64,000 bases of DNA from Plasmopara viticola (Eukaryota > Oomycota > Peronosporomycetes > Peronosporales > Peronosporaceae), in assembly GCA_001695595.3 (NCBI GenBank), contig MBPM02000035.1, positions 62,001 to 126,000 on the forward strand, written 5' to 3'. A program made the translations under genes and the position numbers. The notes below the pieces were generated by a model, which saw only the letters and a program-made list of their open reading frames with translations, did not search any database and was not told the DNA's origin. Shown piece by piece: positions 45,644 through 58,969 of the stretch (the stretch's first letter is position 1; each line of letters opens with the position of its first letter).

Positions 45644-48354
45644 ATGAGCGACACGTGGCAGCCACAGCCTGCGCTGCTTGATGAGGTGGTCGCTCTGTTA
45701 CAGGCGTACATGATTCCCAACAACCAAGTTCAGCGAGAGTCATACCAGCGCCTGCAGCAGTTTCAGGAGAATCTCGAGTTTAATCTCTACCTGGTGCACC
45801 TGCTCTGCTCTGCACAGACTGAGCCCAAAGTGCGCCAGTTGGCCGGACTCTTGCTCAAGCGCAATATAAAAGCCCGTAACGCCAGCGCCGTCCTCACCCC
45901 CACTGAAGCTGAAGTCCTTGCCGTCATTCGCGCACAGACGCTGCGGGTGCTGGCCGACCCGCTGGCGCCCATTCGCAATGCAGCTAGTTCCATAATCACC
46001 ACGTTTGTTTCTCAGTACACTTTTCTCGATGAGTGGCCTGAACTTATGCCGGCGTTGCACATGTTGCTCGAGCAACAGGACGAGAACGCTGTAGCCGGCG
46101 CGTTTGGTGCACTGGTCAAGATCTGCGAAGACTCTGCCGCTAAGCTGGAAAACTCACCCAGTCGCCCGCTTAACCTCCTCGTACCGAAGCTCTTGCAGTA
46201 TTTTCACCATCAAAATGCGCATTTTCGTCGTGACGCACTTGAGTGCCTGAACAACGTGCTAATTTTCATGCCAGTGGGATTAGTCGTGCAGATGGAAAAC
46301 TTTTTGGCCGGCATTTCACTGCTCACTCAAGACTCGTCTAGTGAAGTACGCCGGCTTGTGTGCAAAAGCATTGTTATCCTGCTGGAAGTGGGTGTCCAGT
46401 ACCTTGTGCCCCATCTGGACAGCATTATCCAGTTCATTCTGCGGGCTAATCAGGACGAGGACGAAAAAGTTGCTATTGAGGCGTGCGAGTTTTGGTCGTC
46501 GTTTTGTGACCTGCGCGAGTTTAACGATATTAAACCCATGCTGCAGCCGTACTTGGTCCAAATTGTTCCATTGCTGTTTAAGTGTATGGTCTATAGTGAC
46601 GAGGACTTGGCTAATTTTGAAGCCGAGGAGCAGAATCAGAATGAAAACGTGCCCGATCGACCTGAGGACATTAAACCCATTTTTCACCGCAAGGCTGGCA
46701 ATGGTGGGCACGACGACAGCAGTGCAAATGATGACGATGATGACGACGAGGACGACGACGATGACGACGATGATTCGCTGCTGGAATGGAACTTTCGTCG
46801 TTGCTCGGCCGCTAGTCTTGACAATCTGGCGAACGGCTACGGAATTGAGATCCTGCCGACACTGCTACCTTTGCTACAGGAGCGGCTAGCTCAAGAGCAG
46901 CCGTGGCCGCTCGTTGAGAGCGGCATCCTGGCGCTTGGTGCCATCGCCGACGGCTGTTACAACGGTATCACGCCCCACCTGCCGCAATTGTATCCGTTTT
47001 TGCTGCAAAAACTAGAGGATCCTACTCCGCTCATTCGTAGTATCACGTGCTGGACACTGAGTCGCTACGCAACGTGGGTCGTCGAGCAGGGTAACCACGA
47101 TTTGCTATTCAAACCGCTTGTCCAGGGTATGCTGAAGTGCATTCTTGACCCTCACAAGAAGGTGCAAGAGGCGGCATGCTCTGCGTTTTGCACTTTGGAG
47201 GAGGAAGCGGGCGAAGAGCTGGTTCCATATTTGACGCCTATTTTGCAAAACCTCATGTTCGCTTTTGGCAAATATCAGGCCAAAAACCTGTTGATTTTGT
47301 ACGATGCCATTGGGACGCTTGCAGACTCTATTGGTGAAAACTTGAACCATCCTGAGCTTATTAAAATTCTCATGCCTCCGCTTATTGCCAAGTGGAATGC
47401 TTGGATGATCGCAGTCGCGAGATTCTCCCACTCTTCGAGTGTCTAGCGCCCGTCGCGCAAGCGCTGGGTAATGGGTTCCAGGAATTTGCCATGAATGTGT
47501 ATGTTCGGTGTCAGCGTATCATAGAGAACGAGCTGCTTGCCGACGCCATGTCGGAGCAAAGGCCCGACGAGTTTGATGAGGGCAACGCGGAGCTTATCGT
47601 TTGTGCTCTAGATCTTATTTCAGGTATGATCGAAGGGTTGCAGACGAACAGCGAGACACTGCTTACCGGCTCAAACTTGTTGAATTTACTTATGAGCTGC
47701 GTGCGCCACGACGCGATGGACGTCCGGCAGAGTGGCATGGGCGTTGTGGGTGACCTCGCGAAACACGCGCCAAATTTTCTTCGAAGCAGCCTTGGAGATC
47801 TCTTGCCGGTCTTGATTGAAAACATTGACCCCGATCTTCCAACTGTATGCAACAATGCAAGCTGGTCGTTAGGTGAAATTGCCATAAGGATTGGCGTCGA
47901 GATGGAGCCGTATGTCGAAAATTGCTTAGTTCGACTCATTAGCATGATTAATCGGCCGGAGTTGCCGCGCAACTTAGTAGAGAATTGTGCTATCACGATT
48001 GGTCGACTTGGATACGTGTGCCCCAACGTAGTGGCGCCGCATCTTCAGGAGTTTGCCAAGCGCTGGTGTCGCGCACTTGCTCACGTACGTGCACCGGAGG
48101 AGAAAGAGCACTGTTTCTTGGGGCTTTGTTACATGGTCAAAGCAAACCCGAACGGCATCGTCGCTGACTTTATGTTTATGTGCGGTGCCATTGCGTCGCT
48201 TGAAGGTCAGCAGATCCAGCACACAGAGCTCAAGGATATGCTTTATCAAATTGTGCATGGCTTTAAAACAAGTTTGGGCGAGAATTGGACCGCGTACTTT
48301 GCGAGTTTTCCAGAGCCTTTGCGGCAGTTTCTGACCTCTCGCTTTAATTTGTAA
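45644..48354 (+). CDS. TNPO1: Transportin / karyopherin beta-2 nuclear import receptor (~903 aa), one frameshift
   Basis: Intronless. ATG at 45644 (MSDTWQPQPALLDEVV). The protein is a superhelix of HEAT repeats, visible as repeated amphipathic helix pairs, with the N-terminal importin-beta-type region (NLYLVHLLCSAQTEPKVRQLAGLLLKRNIK). An acidic loop of nearly pure Asp/Glu lies at ~362-378, coded by GAC/GAT repeats (46727-46775); in transportin this loop helps Ran-GTP displace cargo. The next segment LEWNFRRCSAASLDNLANGYG is typical of transportin-1. At 47400-47402 the frame slips by one base: KWNA is read before, and LDDRSREILPLFECLAPVAQ after, the slip, which matches transportin if one T is restored. 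The C-terminal half (47403-48354) is intact to FLTSRFNL. 2711 nt = 903 codons + 2, as expected for one lost base. It imports PY-NLS cargo such as hnRNPs into the nucleus. Confidence 0.93.
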
Positions 48355-48665
48355 AAAGTGCGTGAGCTGGTGACCGTGAAGGGTGAAGTTCCTGTGAATG
48401 ATTGAAAGTAAAGGCTACGAAGCAGAAGGAGGAAGCGAGTGGTTGAAAGTTGTAGGATTGTGGCTTGTCACGGTGGGTGTCGGATAGCAGTAGTTAGTAG
48501 TTAGATTTAGGCAAGTGAGTAGGATAGTAGAGAAGAGTAGAGGAATAGGTCGACCCCCGTAGCAAAGAATTGGAGGTGGTAGCAAACAATTGGTTTGAAG
48601 AAGTTCAAAACACTTGTGGGTATAAAGTACAGCGCCATAGAAATACCTCTCAGCACATTCCGCCT
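48355..48665. other. Intergenic region, transportin / MYB 3' ends
   Basis: 311 bp between two convergent genes; purine-rich (GTAGTTAG-like words near 48490-48530). Nothing else seen. Confidence 0.4.
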
Positions 48666-50079
48666 TCAAGCAGCGGATGCATCGGCCATTTCGTCATCTT
48701 GTTTCCCTGCATCACTTTTATACACTTTGGATCCTTCACTTAAACTTGCAGGTGATGATTTCCTACTGCTATGGTTGACAAGTCCTCCGAGAGGGTCGTC
48801 AAATCTAAATTCATTGGCGAGAAACTCGTTTAGCACCCTCGCGTTCTGTGGCTCTTCACTCTTGACTATGGGGTTTGTTGAATTTGCGTTGCCAGTCTCT
48901 CCCATCTTGCTATCATCATTTTCGGACCTCGAGAACTGATTGCTTTGCTGGCCACAAATGACTGAACTTTTATCATTTGTACTAGAGCCGGATGGCAGCA
49001 AGGTCGGCGAAAACAAAGGAGAAGGCAGACACGATTGCCCGGGAAACGAAAGTGTAGGCAGTGAGGACTTTTCTTCGCTTTCTGCTTCCTTTGTCAAATA
49101 GTCGAGAAAGGTCGGGCTTAACATTGTAATTCCGCTAGCAGATCCCCTTCTGCTTCGCGATCTTCTGCTTGAAGGAACAGAGCCCATACCTCCATCTGTC
49201 CAAATGTGTAGAGTACACGACGCGATCAGATTTCAAAAGTGATGTGTTTGATCACCAAAACTCACCTTTGCCACCACTTCTTAGCGGCACTTCGATCGGT
49301 GGAGGTGGTTTCGCACGTTGGCTCAGGGTCGACATCAAGCTCTTTGTTGGAGGGACTGAAATCGCCCCCGACTCGATACAAGCGATTTCTCCGACCATTT
49401 CTTCATAGCGGCAACAAACATCCTTGACATTTTTTCCCGGAATGGCCGCTGCAATTCTTGACCACGGATATGATCGACCCCCGGCCCATCGTGCAAGCGC
49501 TGTCTCAAATGCTTTGTCTTCTTGAAAAGTCCAAGGCTTTGCGTGACGATGCAAAGGAGCGTTTTTCATCTGGTGTTGTGGCAACTGCAATGAGTGATTG
49601 TGAAATTGTGGTGGAAACTGATTACGCATTGACTGAGCACACTCGAATGCTGTGGTGTTGAAAACCCTGTTGCCTCCAGATGAAGTCGCAACGAGTCTTT
49701 TGCCTCCTCGAGGATCAAAACTTTTCGGTGATTGAAACTTTTGTCGGCTCACACCATCCTGACTGCTTGTATTCATTAGGTTGCAACTGGCTTCAGTAGA
49801 AGCCGGTACTTGCTGAACTAATCGCTTCAAATACTGCCGCCCATGTAAACGCACTTCGTCAATGGTGCGCGAGCCAACAAACGCAGTGATTTGTTTCCAC
49901 TCGTCTCCTGTCTTTCTTGAGCCGTAAAGCTCCAGTGCTTGCATGAAACGTCCATGCTCGTCTCGACGCCATTCTGATCGACCGCTGGTGACTGTCGAGA
50001 AGTGAGCATCCTCACCCAAACCTCCTTCGCGATTGCGACTATGCCTTGCATCGGTCTCGGATGGTGTCTCTTGTTGCAT
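48666..50079 (-). CDS. MYB-related protein with two SANT domains, two exons (447 aa)
   Basis: Exon 1 50079-49266, intron 49265-49196 (70 bp, GTGAGT...GGACAG), exon 2 49195-48666; 1344 nt in frame. The frame is open to 50112 but without an ATG; the first ATG is at 50079 (MQQETPSETD). SANT/MYB domain 1 at ~35-88: EWRRDEHGRFMQALELYG, W in DEWKQITAFVG, and RTIDEVRLHGRQYLKRL, a variant of the third helix of SHAQKYF-type MYBs (R-x-x-QVRSHAQKYL). SANT domain 2 at ~185-235: WTFQEDKAFETALARWAGG, WSRIAAAIPGKNVKDVCCRY, like RADIALIS-type repeats. The C-terminal ~200 residues are Ser/Pro-rich with a basic patch (SSRRSRSRRGS) that could be a nuclear localisation signal. Likely a DNA-binding transcription factor; targets unknown. 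Confidence 0.85.
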
Positions 50080-53000
50080 GGCATTTAATGGCGGCAGAAT
50101 AATCTTAGCCACGAACGAGTTTTACTTAGTGGCAAGGTACAGGCCGTACTGGCGAGTACAAGCCAGTACTACACTGTGATAGCGAAATCCTGGAAAGGCC
50201 GCTGGTTTTGCTGACCAGACGCAAGAAGCAAGATACGATATCGATAATCTTAATCGGACTTTGTTTAAAATTGTGTGCACGTCTAGCTGGGTGACTAAGG
50301 GCGACGGTACATTTCAAGCATCGACGCGACGATCTATAGCTCACTAATACTGTAGCAACACAAGTCCAATGGAACATATCAGCGATAAGTAATGACAGAT
50401 GGAGAACGCGTTCGATATAACGCATTTCCGACCAAAGTTATTAACGGCGTTTTATGTGCGGCTTTGAGCAAGAGGTGTAAACAAAACCAAAACTTTGTTT
50501 ATGTGCAGGTACTGTAGATAATTGCGCTTCCCCTTCCAAGCACTAATTACGACGTCGCGGCGGCATATTTCTCTAAATCGCGATGGTATGGAGCTGCCGG
50601 GAGCAAAATGCCACAGACTACATCGGTAGCGTTTTGGTTGTACAGAGAAGGCGAGTTGCGGTAAAGCTTGCTTCTGAGTTTAAATGACGGCCCAAATGTC
50701 AAGGTCTTATGCTGGTCAGTCGTTTAGCCAATCTTACCGGGTCTCGAGATAAAAATGAGAAAATATTATACTTGTTGACCAGTCTTTTCCAATTTTTTCT
50801 TTCAAGTAGGTGAGGCTGAACGTCTAGCTGTAGATAGCGCAGCCGTAGTTCTTATTTTAAAACGCATTAGAAAATCGAGGTATCTGACGTTGACCGCGGC
50901 AGGTAAGTAAAAAGAAGCGTATCTCGCCGGTTTACAGGAGGGATACGCGCAGATGATGCGCTGGAGATCACTTGGCGCAAGGATGACAAGAAAAAAGAAA
51001 AACGCTTCCGTAGATGGTCCCACGATGGGGAAGAGTGGAGTCGGAAGAAAGGCCTAGGGGGCTATTCGCCACATCCGAAGATGACAACTTAATTATCAGT
51101 CGTCAATTGTGGAGACGAGGAAGATGAGCGCACGAAGAAAGGTGACGAAGATAAGAGATTAATTGTTACCTATAGATTCGAATTAGGACAGCCGGAGACT
51201 TATCAATGATAATCACACCCACTAGTTTAATTACTTTAATAAACTGCACTCAGAATGGGGAGGACCGGAAATTTCATAGTGTAACGAGGGTACGAAAAGT
51301 GATCCCGAAAATGGGTCGGTTAGCTACCAGCATCCCACGTCCTACTGTGTGGAGACCACTAGCTTTAATTGTATTGATCGAGAGCCCTAGTCAAGGGCTT
51401 CCGCAAGCTTTTAAAATGGTTGAGGAGGGATCCCAGCACGTATGTGTGGAGTCGAGCTAGGGTTTGCCTTAATTGAAGCTATCAAGCAGAAGAAGACACT
51501 GAAGTTATTGACAGGCAAACACTTGCAATAAAGGTAAACTTTCGTAAATGATCGAGGCGGTAAAGCAAAGGCTCGCGCACGTGTGAAGCGGTCAAGCAGT
51601 GGATTGCACTAAATTGAGCACAGCTTTTTCGTATTAAAAAAAGGTGATATATCTACTTAGGTGCTGGTCCTAAAACAACCGAGGACGTGGCGATACTATG
51701 ACGGTCGGGGTTAATGCGTCGAGAGGGTTATGCATCCACCCCAACCGTCAATCGAGCCGTTTTAGGAGACGCTTGATGGCGCGTCCTCTATTCCCTCAAA
51801 CTAACAAGCACGGGTGAAACTAGTCATAAAATTTAAGACGATTTTGGGTAGACTCCAGTCATCTTGGGGAGGGAAACAAGACGAGAGGTCCCTTAGCAAG
51901 GTCCGAAACGTCAACATATTACGAATACAACCAATTTGGGCTGACATATTGCAGAAATCTTTGAGCTCAGGTTCAGTGGATCAGGCTGGGAAAACTGTAG
52001 CGCCGAGTGATAAATCGAGGTTGCAATCAATATTATTGGATGCGCTGCATCAAGAGCTGCAGCAATTTGCTGTGAGTAAAGAAGTCCAGGATTAGTCTAA
52101 ACTAGGCACGATGACTCGTTCCATGGCATCGCCAGGCAAGTTTTCAAAATTCTCAAAGCCAGGAGGTATAATAGGGCTATGAAAGAAGACCTCTACCTGG
52201 GTTATGTCTTGTAGACCTATATTCATATGCTAAGCGATAAACCCGTCATACGTTGGTATTTCAAAACAGGGGCTTACTTCTGGAAGGAAAGACGCAAGCC
52301 ATAAAATGTCTAGTCTTGACGAGGTTCATGCACTGTGCCAACCCCTTTAAACAATTATATATGTATGGGCAATAATACGCGTAATGTCCCTTAAAAAAAT
52401 TGTTTGCTGGGCAGCGGAAGTCCAAAGTAATGTATGACGCCCTAAAGGATGCTTGTGAAAGTGATTGCCCTCGGGCTATGGAAATTTGTACAGCGCGAAG
52501 AAATGTGAGTGAATCTTAGCCGTGGGATTATATATCTGAGTGAAACAGGTCTCGTTTTGCGAGTTAGTTGAACTTCCTGGCTCAAAGAGACATCTTATGC
52601 GTCATTCTTAAGGCCTTCAAATCCTGATGAATCTGTGGAAGGCCGTCGAAGTCATTATTTATAATGACGCAAAGCAAGCGAGTAAACGTATTCTGGTGTT
52701 TTTTAAGAAGTGCACTCTTGATATTGACGATAAGACACCTTCAAGTAGCATTTAAATAAAAAATGGTCTAGGAGTGGTGGAACAATTTCTGAAGGTACTC
52801 TTCGAGACGCTGTGGATTCAAGTTTATGCCTGGATCATCCGACAGATACTGACTTGGGTATCCAATCAACTCAAGGCTGCAAGATCGGGCTGGTTGTTTG
52901 AGGATTACGGCGGTCAGATTACGACGATGTGTAAGTTTTCGAGTCACCACGACTGCGCATATAGCTTGGAACATTTCTAGATGGCTCAAAGAAACAAACG

Positions 53001-53400
53001 AATATTGGCAGAGCTAAACACTTGCTGAGTACCGATGATCTTGGATGTCTGTTATTTCTTGGTATACAAATATTCGCACCTTTCGGGGGAAGTGCGACAC
53101 CCAAATATCGCCGGTCGCTAATATTGCAGCAACTGCAGCAAATATTCACAATTATGCGTTTGCATTGCACCAACCCCAGTAATTTATCAATGTTGTTGCT
53201 TCAGCCACGTCCCACTGTAGAGACATTATACGTAGAGTGGGAATGCGATACGAATCAGGGTTGGCTTTTTGGCTCAGTTTTAAGAGCCACAGAAAGAAGA
53301 AGTAGTGTACTTTCGACGTGCAGTCAAGAAAATTATTGTTAAGGAAGGGGTATGTTGAATTTTTTGCCGTCGAAAACAGCACTTTCTCATAAAGTGCAGT
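50080..53400. other. Gene-poor DNA, probably decayed transposons
   Basis: 3.3 kb without a recognised gene. Segments with somewhat protein-like composition occur on the plus strand at ~50940-51080 (DDALEITWRKDDKKKEKRF), 51820-52095 and 52774-52980, each without flanking support. They may be fragments of LTR elements; I found no catalytic motif. Confidence 0.35.
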
Positions 53401-56400
53401 AAATAGAAGTGGGCTGCCGTGACAATATGCTTAGATAAAGCAGAAGTCTGACCTTCATTCTCATCTCAAACCAACACGAGACCTGAATCACTATCTGCTT
53501 GACTCAAAAAGCGCAATTTACTCTTAGTACGAAGACCTATCATACTTCAAATTGTAATCTGAACTGTATATAGATCTATCGATCGAACCCCTAGTGAGAT
53601 TAATACTTTACCCTTACTATCTAGCATAAGTTCTCTACAAATATTCTCTAAGTAGTAATCATTAAGCCGTATACATCGTTTTTGCTACTAATCATATACA
53701 CCCTTTCGCTATATTCTCCATATGAAGAAGCGGCATTTTATTCATGTCAAATAGATCGTGTGACATATATCAGCTTACCACCATTTAGGGTGACTCATAC
53801 TGGATTTGCTGCACTTTCCCTCACTGTTGAGAACTGTGCGGCTCCTGAGCTCCTGCACAGCGAACTGTATGAGCCCTAAAGCTCATTCAAGACCACAGCA
53901 TTAGTCAATCGACTGTCGTGTCGTTCGCACCTTGTGAATCATCTTAGGATGACGGCATTTTTAATGCACATGCCAAGCTCACAGCGTAAAAACGCTTAGT
54001 CGTCGATCCTCATACACCCGGCCGACGGTGAGTCAATGGCGTGGCAAGCGACTCGCACGAGTTTGCGGCCACGTTTTCGTGCGCTGCTAGTTCTCCAGTG
54101 AATCCCACGACAAAGTGTCAGCTCTGGTAGAAATTTGGGGATTTCGATTCGGTTGCTCGTAGAGCACCTACGTGCCGCAAGCTTCAATCACCTACTATTA
54201 TTGTGAGCAAGACCCAAACCACATAAAGACCACAACCCACCAATTTCAGCGTCAGAATGTGAAAAGACCGTGTGCTCCCATCCACTATGCTTCATACCTT
54301 CCCGTGCCTGAGGCTCATACAATCGCCCCCTTTATATGCCGCCCTCAGATAAGCCACACACTCTTCGTCTTGTGCGCGGCATACTGCGTACTTGCGAGCG
54401 ACCGGTGCACCCCACGCACTCCGATCAAATGTTTGCGTATAAAAATGACTGATTTTTTTGAAATCATCACAGCTGAATATAGGTTAATGATTTCAATCCT
54501 AGGGAAATTACAAGCTCGTTCCAGAGATGCCGGATGCAATCACCTGAGATGTTGTGGCATCAAGGCTCAGCTCTAGTGTTTATGAGTGCTCAATATAAGG
54601 CAAAGAAGCTGTACTCTCTGCTTGGAAGCCTTAGCAAAGTCAGTCTACGATTAAAATTGCATCCTTCGTACGAGCTCTTTGTGCCAAAGAGTCGCCGTCG
54701 ACTCCAGTATATTGTCGTCCTGCATTTATGGTCCGCAGCATACTAAATGCCTAATATGTCGAAAAGGTAGTTTTAAGAACCTTGGTGCGCTTTGTTAAGT
54801 GGGCAGCCTGATAGGTGGCATGTATTGCCAAAATTGAGGGAACGACGGATGTACATATGCCATCTCGCAGCTTAGAGATCTACCACTAAATCACTAGCAT
54901 TGCTGAGATCTATAAAAACTAGACATCACGATGGTCTCTTGCTCTGTAAGCCCCACCCTTTTTAAAATTTGCAATTCGTGCCACTTTTGCGGATTTTTTA
55001 GACGAGGCTGGGTGCACGCGCAGTAATTTTGTCCGGGCCGCGCCCGTGCGCAGTTTGATCATCGTGTAAGGGTCGATTGCCCCCCTAGAGGGCAGAGTTT
55101 GCAACTCCAGGACAATATTATACAAGTACTTTTACACTGGCGAGCTGCAAGAAAGCGTAACGACACCCGATGCACATCTTTAGTGGGCAAAAAGACTTTC
55201 ATCAGGTGACCTTTTACAGCCTTCCAAGGTATGGAACGCCACTCCAGCCAATGTTGCACAAATTTTCTATCTATGCTTTCTCCTATCGATCTTCGGAAGG
55301 GATGGACACAGCTATATCCTATTACTACGTCCGCAACACGGCGTACATCGTGACCACTTCAATTTCTCTGAGCCAGAGCAAAGAATTTCCTTTTTTTTCT
55401 TCGCAATGAGCTACTTCATCTTAGACAGGACATCTACCTGAGATACCAGCATTATCAACACAGACGGCTCATCTATTGTTGACAGTGATCCAGCAGAGCG
55501 CTCTCTTAGTTAGAGAGCGCGCACTGATCGCGTCAGTCCCTTGTGCATTTGAATGTTGTAAGACAAACCAGAATGCCACCTTCGACTGCCTTTGACAGAT
55601 CATACAATGTGTCAGCTTTCCTACATTGCGTCAGCACTCGTCTCAGTTGACGGTCAAAGGGAACAAGCACAAATCATTCTACTGTCTAAGATACTTATTT
55701 GCATGGGGCTCAAATGGTCGGAGTCAAACTGAATTGACTGCGTACTTTAATTGCGCCATACGAGCGATGACATAGAAACCTTGGCAACTCGTAATGATAC
55801 TTATGACTGCGATAAGAGATGATATTGAGAGAAGCATTTGCAACAGAAGTACGCTCAGTCCGTATTACAAAGCTTTTGGCAGCGAGCCGTGACCGTCGCG
55901 ACGACCGATACAATAAAATTGCTTACATTGAAACTTGGCTTAGCGGTATAAAGGCCTGGCAGTAACACATTTTAGCAGGCTCACCACAAAGCAAATCAAT
56001 ATTTTTGACATTTCGTGCCACACTGATGATAGTGTCAAATATTAAGTAGAAAAATGGATGTAATAACAGAAAATGTAGTAGACTGAGGTCTGTGCTCAGT
56101 GAGACGGGTAAATTGCTTCGGGTGCTAGAAGACTGTGTGCATCTGATACATTAGCTTCACATGACAAAGACGATTTGGTATATGTCTCCATCCACGACGA
56201 CCATATCTGTCATACAGTCCTGTACAGATTTTTTCATGTATTGCAAAGGTATGCAATTTATAGTTGTGAATGCAGCTTCGTATAGCCCGAGTACAAATTT
56301 CGTGCTAGTGCATGACAAATCGACACAAATTATAGTGCTGCTTTCATTGATCCTTCGAAGCCTATCACTCAGTTATATAATACTCTATACAAAAATATGT

Positions 56401-57150
56401 GATATCTCTATTCAACATACATCTCTTGTCGCAATTAATAGATTCAAATAGTGTTATTCATCGGTGCCATTGATATCGGAAGGCAAAGCCGCAAAAAAGC
56501 GACTTGTTTTTTTTCTACACCCTGATCGGAACAGACAAATTGAGCAATAGGTTTTAAACTGAAATGCTAACTTCAATTTAATTCTATCGCACACAAAATA
56601 TCATGGTAAGGCTATACATATTCTTTTGAAGATTATAGGAATTAAGAGCCGAAGCACCAAATATTTCGTCGCCCGCGTTTGTTTATTTTAGATACGGATT
56701 CTTTTTAGAAAGTCTATTCTGCAGACGGCCCCTCGCACCCACATGAACTTTCTGGTGTGCTGATAGTTTGCCTTAATCTACATTATTATGCAGCGGTCGC
56801 TTTCGGACTTGCTATCCACGAGATTATTATTAACACAGGCTTTAATCACAGATCTGATCAACAGGTACGTTACTCTTTGGATTTTAATTGTCCGAGGATG
56901 GAGTTCAAGCAATTATCAATTCCTACTAGGCTGCTTATGCTTACAAATGCAAATAATCTTTCAAAGTCGTGCTGTCCCAGGATATCATCCGCGTACCACA
57001 ATTTGGAGGCTTGTGTGTCGCGCATAAAAGGTTGCATCTGCTTTTTTTTGCAAATCTGGATGTCATTGTGTGATAAAAATATCGTGTTGCTCGAATTGTC
57101 AAAAACAAATTCCATCTTTGTACATCAGTTATGATTTGTGGATAGTGTAT
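53401..57150. other. Gene-poor DNA left of the foldback element
   Basis: 3.7 kb of AT-rich sequence. Short frames only, none with a recognised motif. A minus-strand segment near 56870-57115 (LWYADDILG) has a faint reverse-transcriptase flavour but no supporting context. Confidence 0.35.
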
Positions 57151-57221
57151 ACTTACGTGCTTTCGTTTAACTTTCTTTCACGAAGCCAAACGCCAAAAGC
57201 ACCAGCTGGAAATTTTAAGCC

Positions 57222-58660
57222 ACAGGGCATGAGTGCCAGCTGGAATTTTTAGGACCTATGGCTTCGTGAGAAAGCTTAAAGAACGCACGTAAGTATTTAA
57301 CATCCACTTATCATATTCGATGTACTATACATAGAATATGTGTACTATACAGTACATCATCGCTATCTCCGAGTGCGTCTAGGGATGCTCCAGACGTTCT
57401 TATACGCGAAGAAAGAGCGGACGATGAGCGGACGAATAGTTTTATCGTCGCTCTAATCTCCCCCGCGTGATTTCCAATTTAAAAAAAAAAGCTTGTAGAT
57501 CGTTTTGCAAGAATTTTAAGAGATGCATTGATTGATTTATAGAATCGCTTTAGTTTCACAACTCCCTTCTTAGGGTTGAAACTCATCATACTACACCAGC
57601 CAAAAATGTTTTGGGGGGTAGTAAAGTGGCCCGTCGAAGTCCTTCAAAAACACCTGCGCAAACTCCTCAATCGAATTTGCCCTCCGCGATTTTGCTGAAG
57701 ACGAAAGATCTATCCACGGTGCCATGCAATACCCAGGCTTTGCCTTGAGGTTATTGATGGAAGGCCAACGAAAAAACGCAAATTTCGGGGATCGTGACTG
57801 TTGGGACGGACATTTCGAGCTCCAATTATGAGCCGTGCACGAAAAATGCTTCGAGCATTGGTATCGTGCGGTACAGGCATTGCGGTACAGGTGGATGGTG
57901 AGAGCCAATGCTTGTTGCAGTGCACTTTGGTTGATAATTTGCATAAAAACACCAGGAATTCTTCTTCTACACGTTTGACGACGTAGTTGGCCAGCTCAAT
58001 CGTGGCGGGAGTCAGGAGATCCACAACGGACATACCACATTTAATAATTTGACCGCGTTTTCTTTATCCAGCTTCGCGATCTGCTGGTGTCGCCCATCTG
58101 CAATGTCTTTCGCTGTACCTTTCTTCGGCATTTTGCTCTGGATGTAGAAAGTGGAGACTGAGAAAAGGAAATAATCAGCATTTAGGGTGATTCAATGTGA
58201 TCTGATCACCTCCCCAGAATACTACTTTTGTTTAGTAGCCAAATGAGGTTAAATCACCTGTAATTACGAACCACCCGCTCTTTATCAGTATATACCAACG
58301 AGCAAAACCGGTAACGACAAACAACAGCCAAACGATCCTGTAGACTTTTAAATGGAAGGAGCCACCTGAGCACCCAAGTCACCATGATTCACCAACATCT
58401 TCCGCTGGATGACCGCAAACCACAGCAACTCTAAATGTACCAGTCACCACATTTTGCAACTTCCTCTCACTTATTTATAATTAATACGTTATCATGGATG
58501 TCTTTATCAAACTACACGTTATTATGATTACATGTATTAGATTTTTCTAAAAGATTAAGACTCACGTGATTCAGCAAAATCGGGATCGACTTAGAGAATG
58601 AATAGACATCAAAATGAAAAACGCGGACGAGTCACCATAGTTGTGACTCAATGGTGACTC
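57222..58660 (+). repeat. Left inverted arm of the foldback element
   Basis: Pairs with 58970-60345. It has an extra ~22 bp (ACATAGAATATGTGTACTATAC, split around 57343-57356) that the right arm lacks, giving a tandem GTACTATAC. Boundaries are +/-20 bp. Confidence 0.8.
57591..58131 (-). pseudogene. Decayed open frame in the left arm
   Basis: ATG at 58131 opens MPKKGTAKDIADGRHQQIAK followed by LDKENAVKLLNV and stops after 39 codons. Overlapping frames then carry MSVVDLLTPATIELANYVVK and further open pieces to about 57591. A GTATGT...GTGTAG pair could be a ~65-bp intron. I do not recognise the protein. Confidence 0.4.
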
Positions 58661-58969
58661 ATGGTGACTTTTGGTGGCATTTCTTCCACTGTATTACTCT
58701 CCACGACAGTAGTTTCCTTATTCATAACAATCGGATGCTTGCCGCATCGTTTTTTATTGTGAGTCCTGCAAGCTTAAATTGCTTTCCGCTAATCCTGATG
58801 ACGTTACACATTATATATGAATAACGTTGTTATTTTTATAGTGTTTATCTTCTTCGCTTAAGATCGCTATCATTTTTTTATGACGTCTTGGTGTGGCAAT
58901 CCCGCCAAATATGAACATTAGCGAATTACCCTTCGAGAGTATCTGTCGGTGTCGACTTCGAGAAACCAC

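Noticed and set aside
56870..57115. Reverse transcriptase fragment (LWYADDILG) on the minus strand
   Set aside because: Only a YADD-like tetrad in an otherwise unmatched frame; insufficient evidence.
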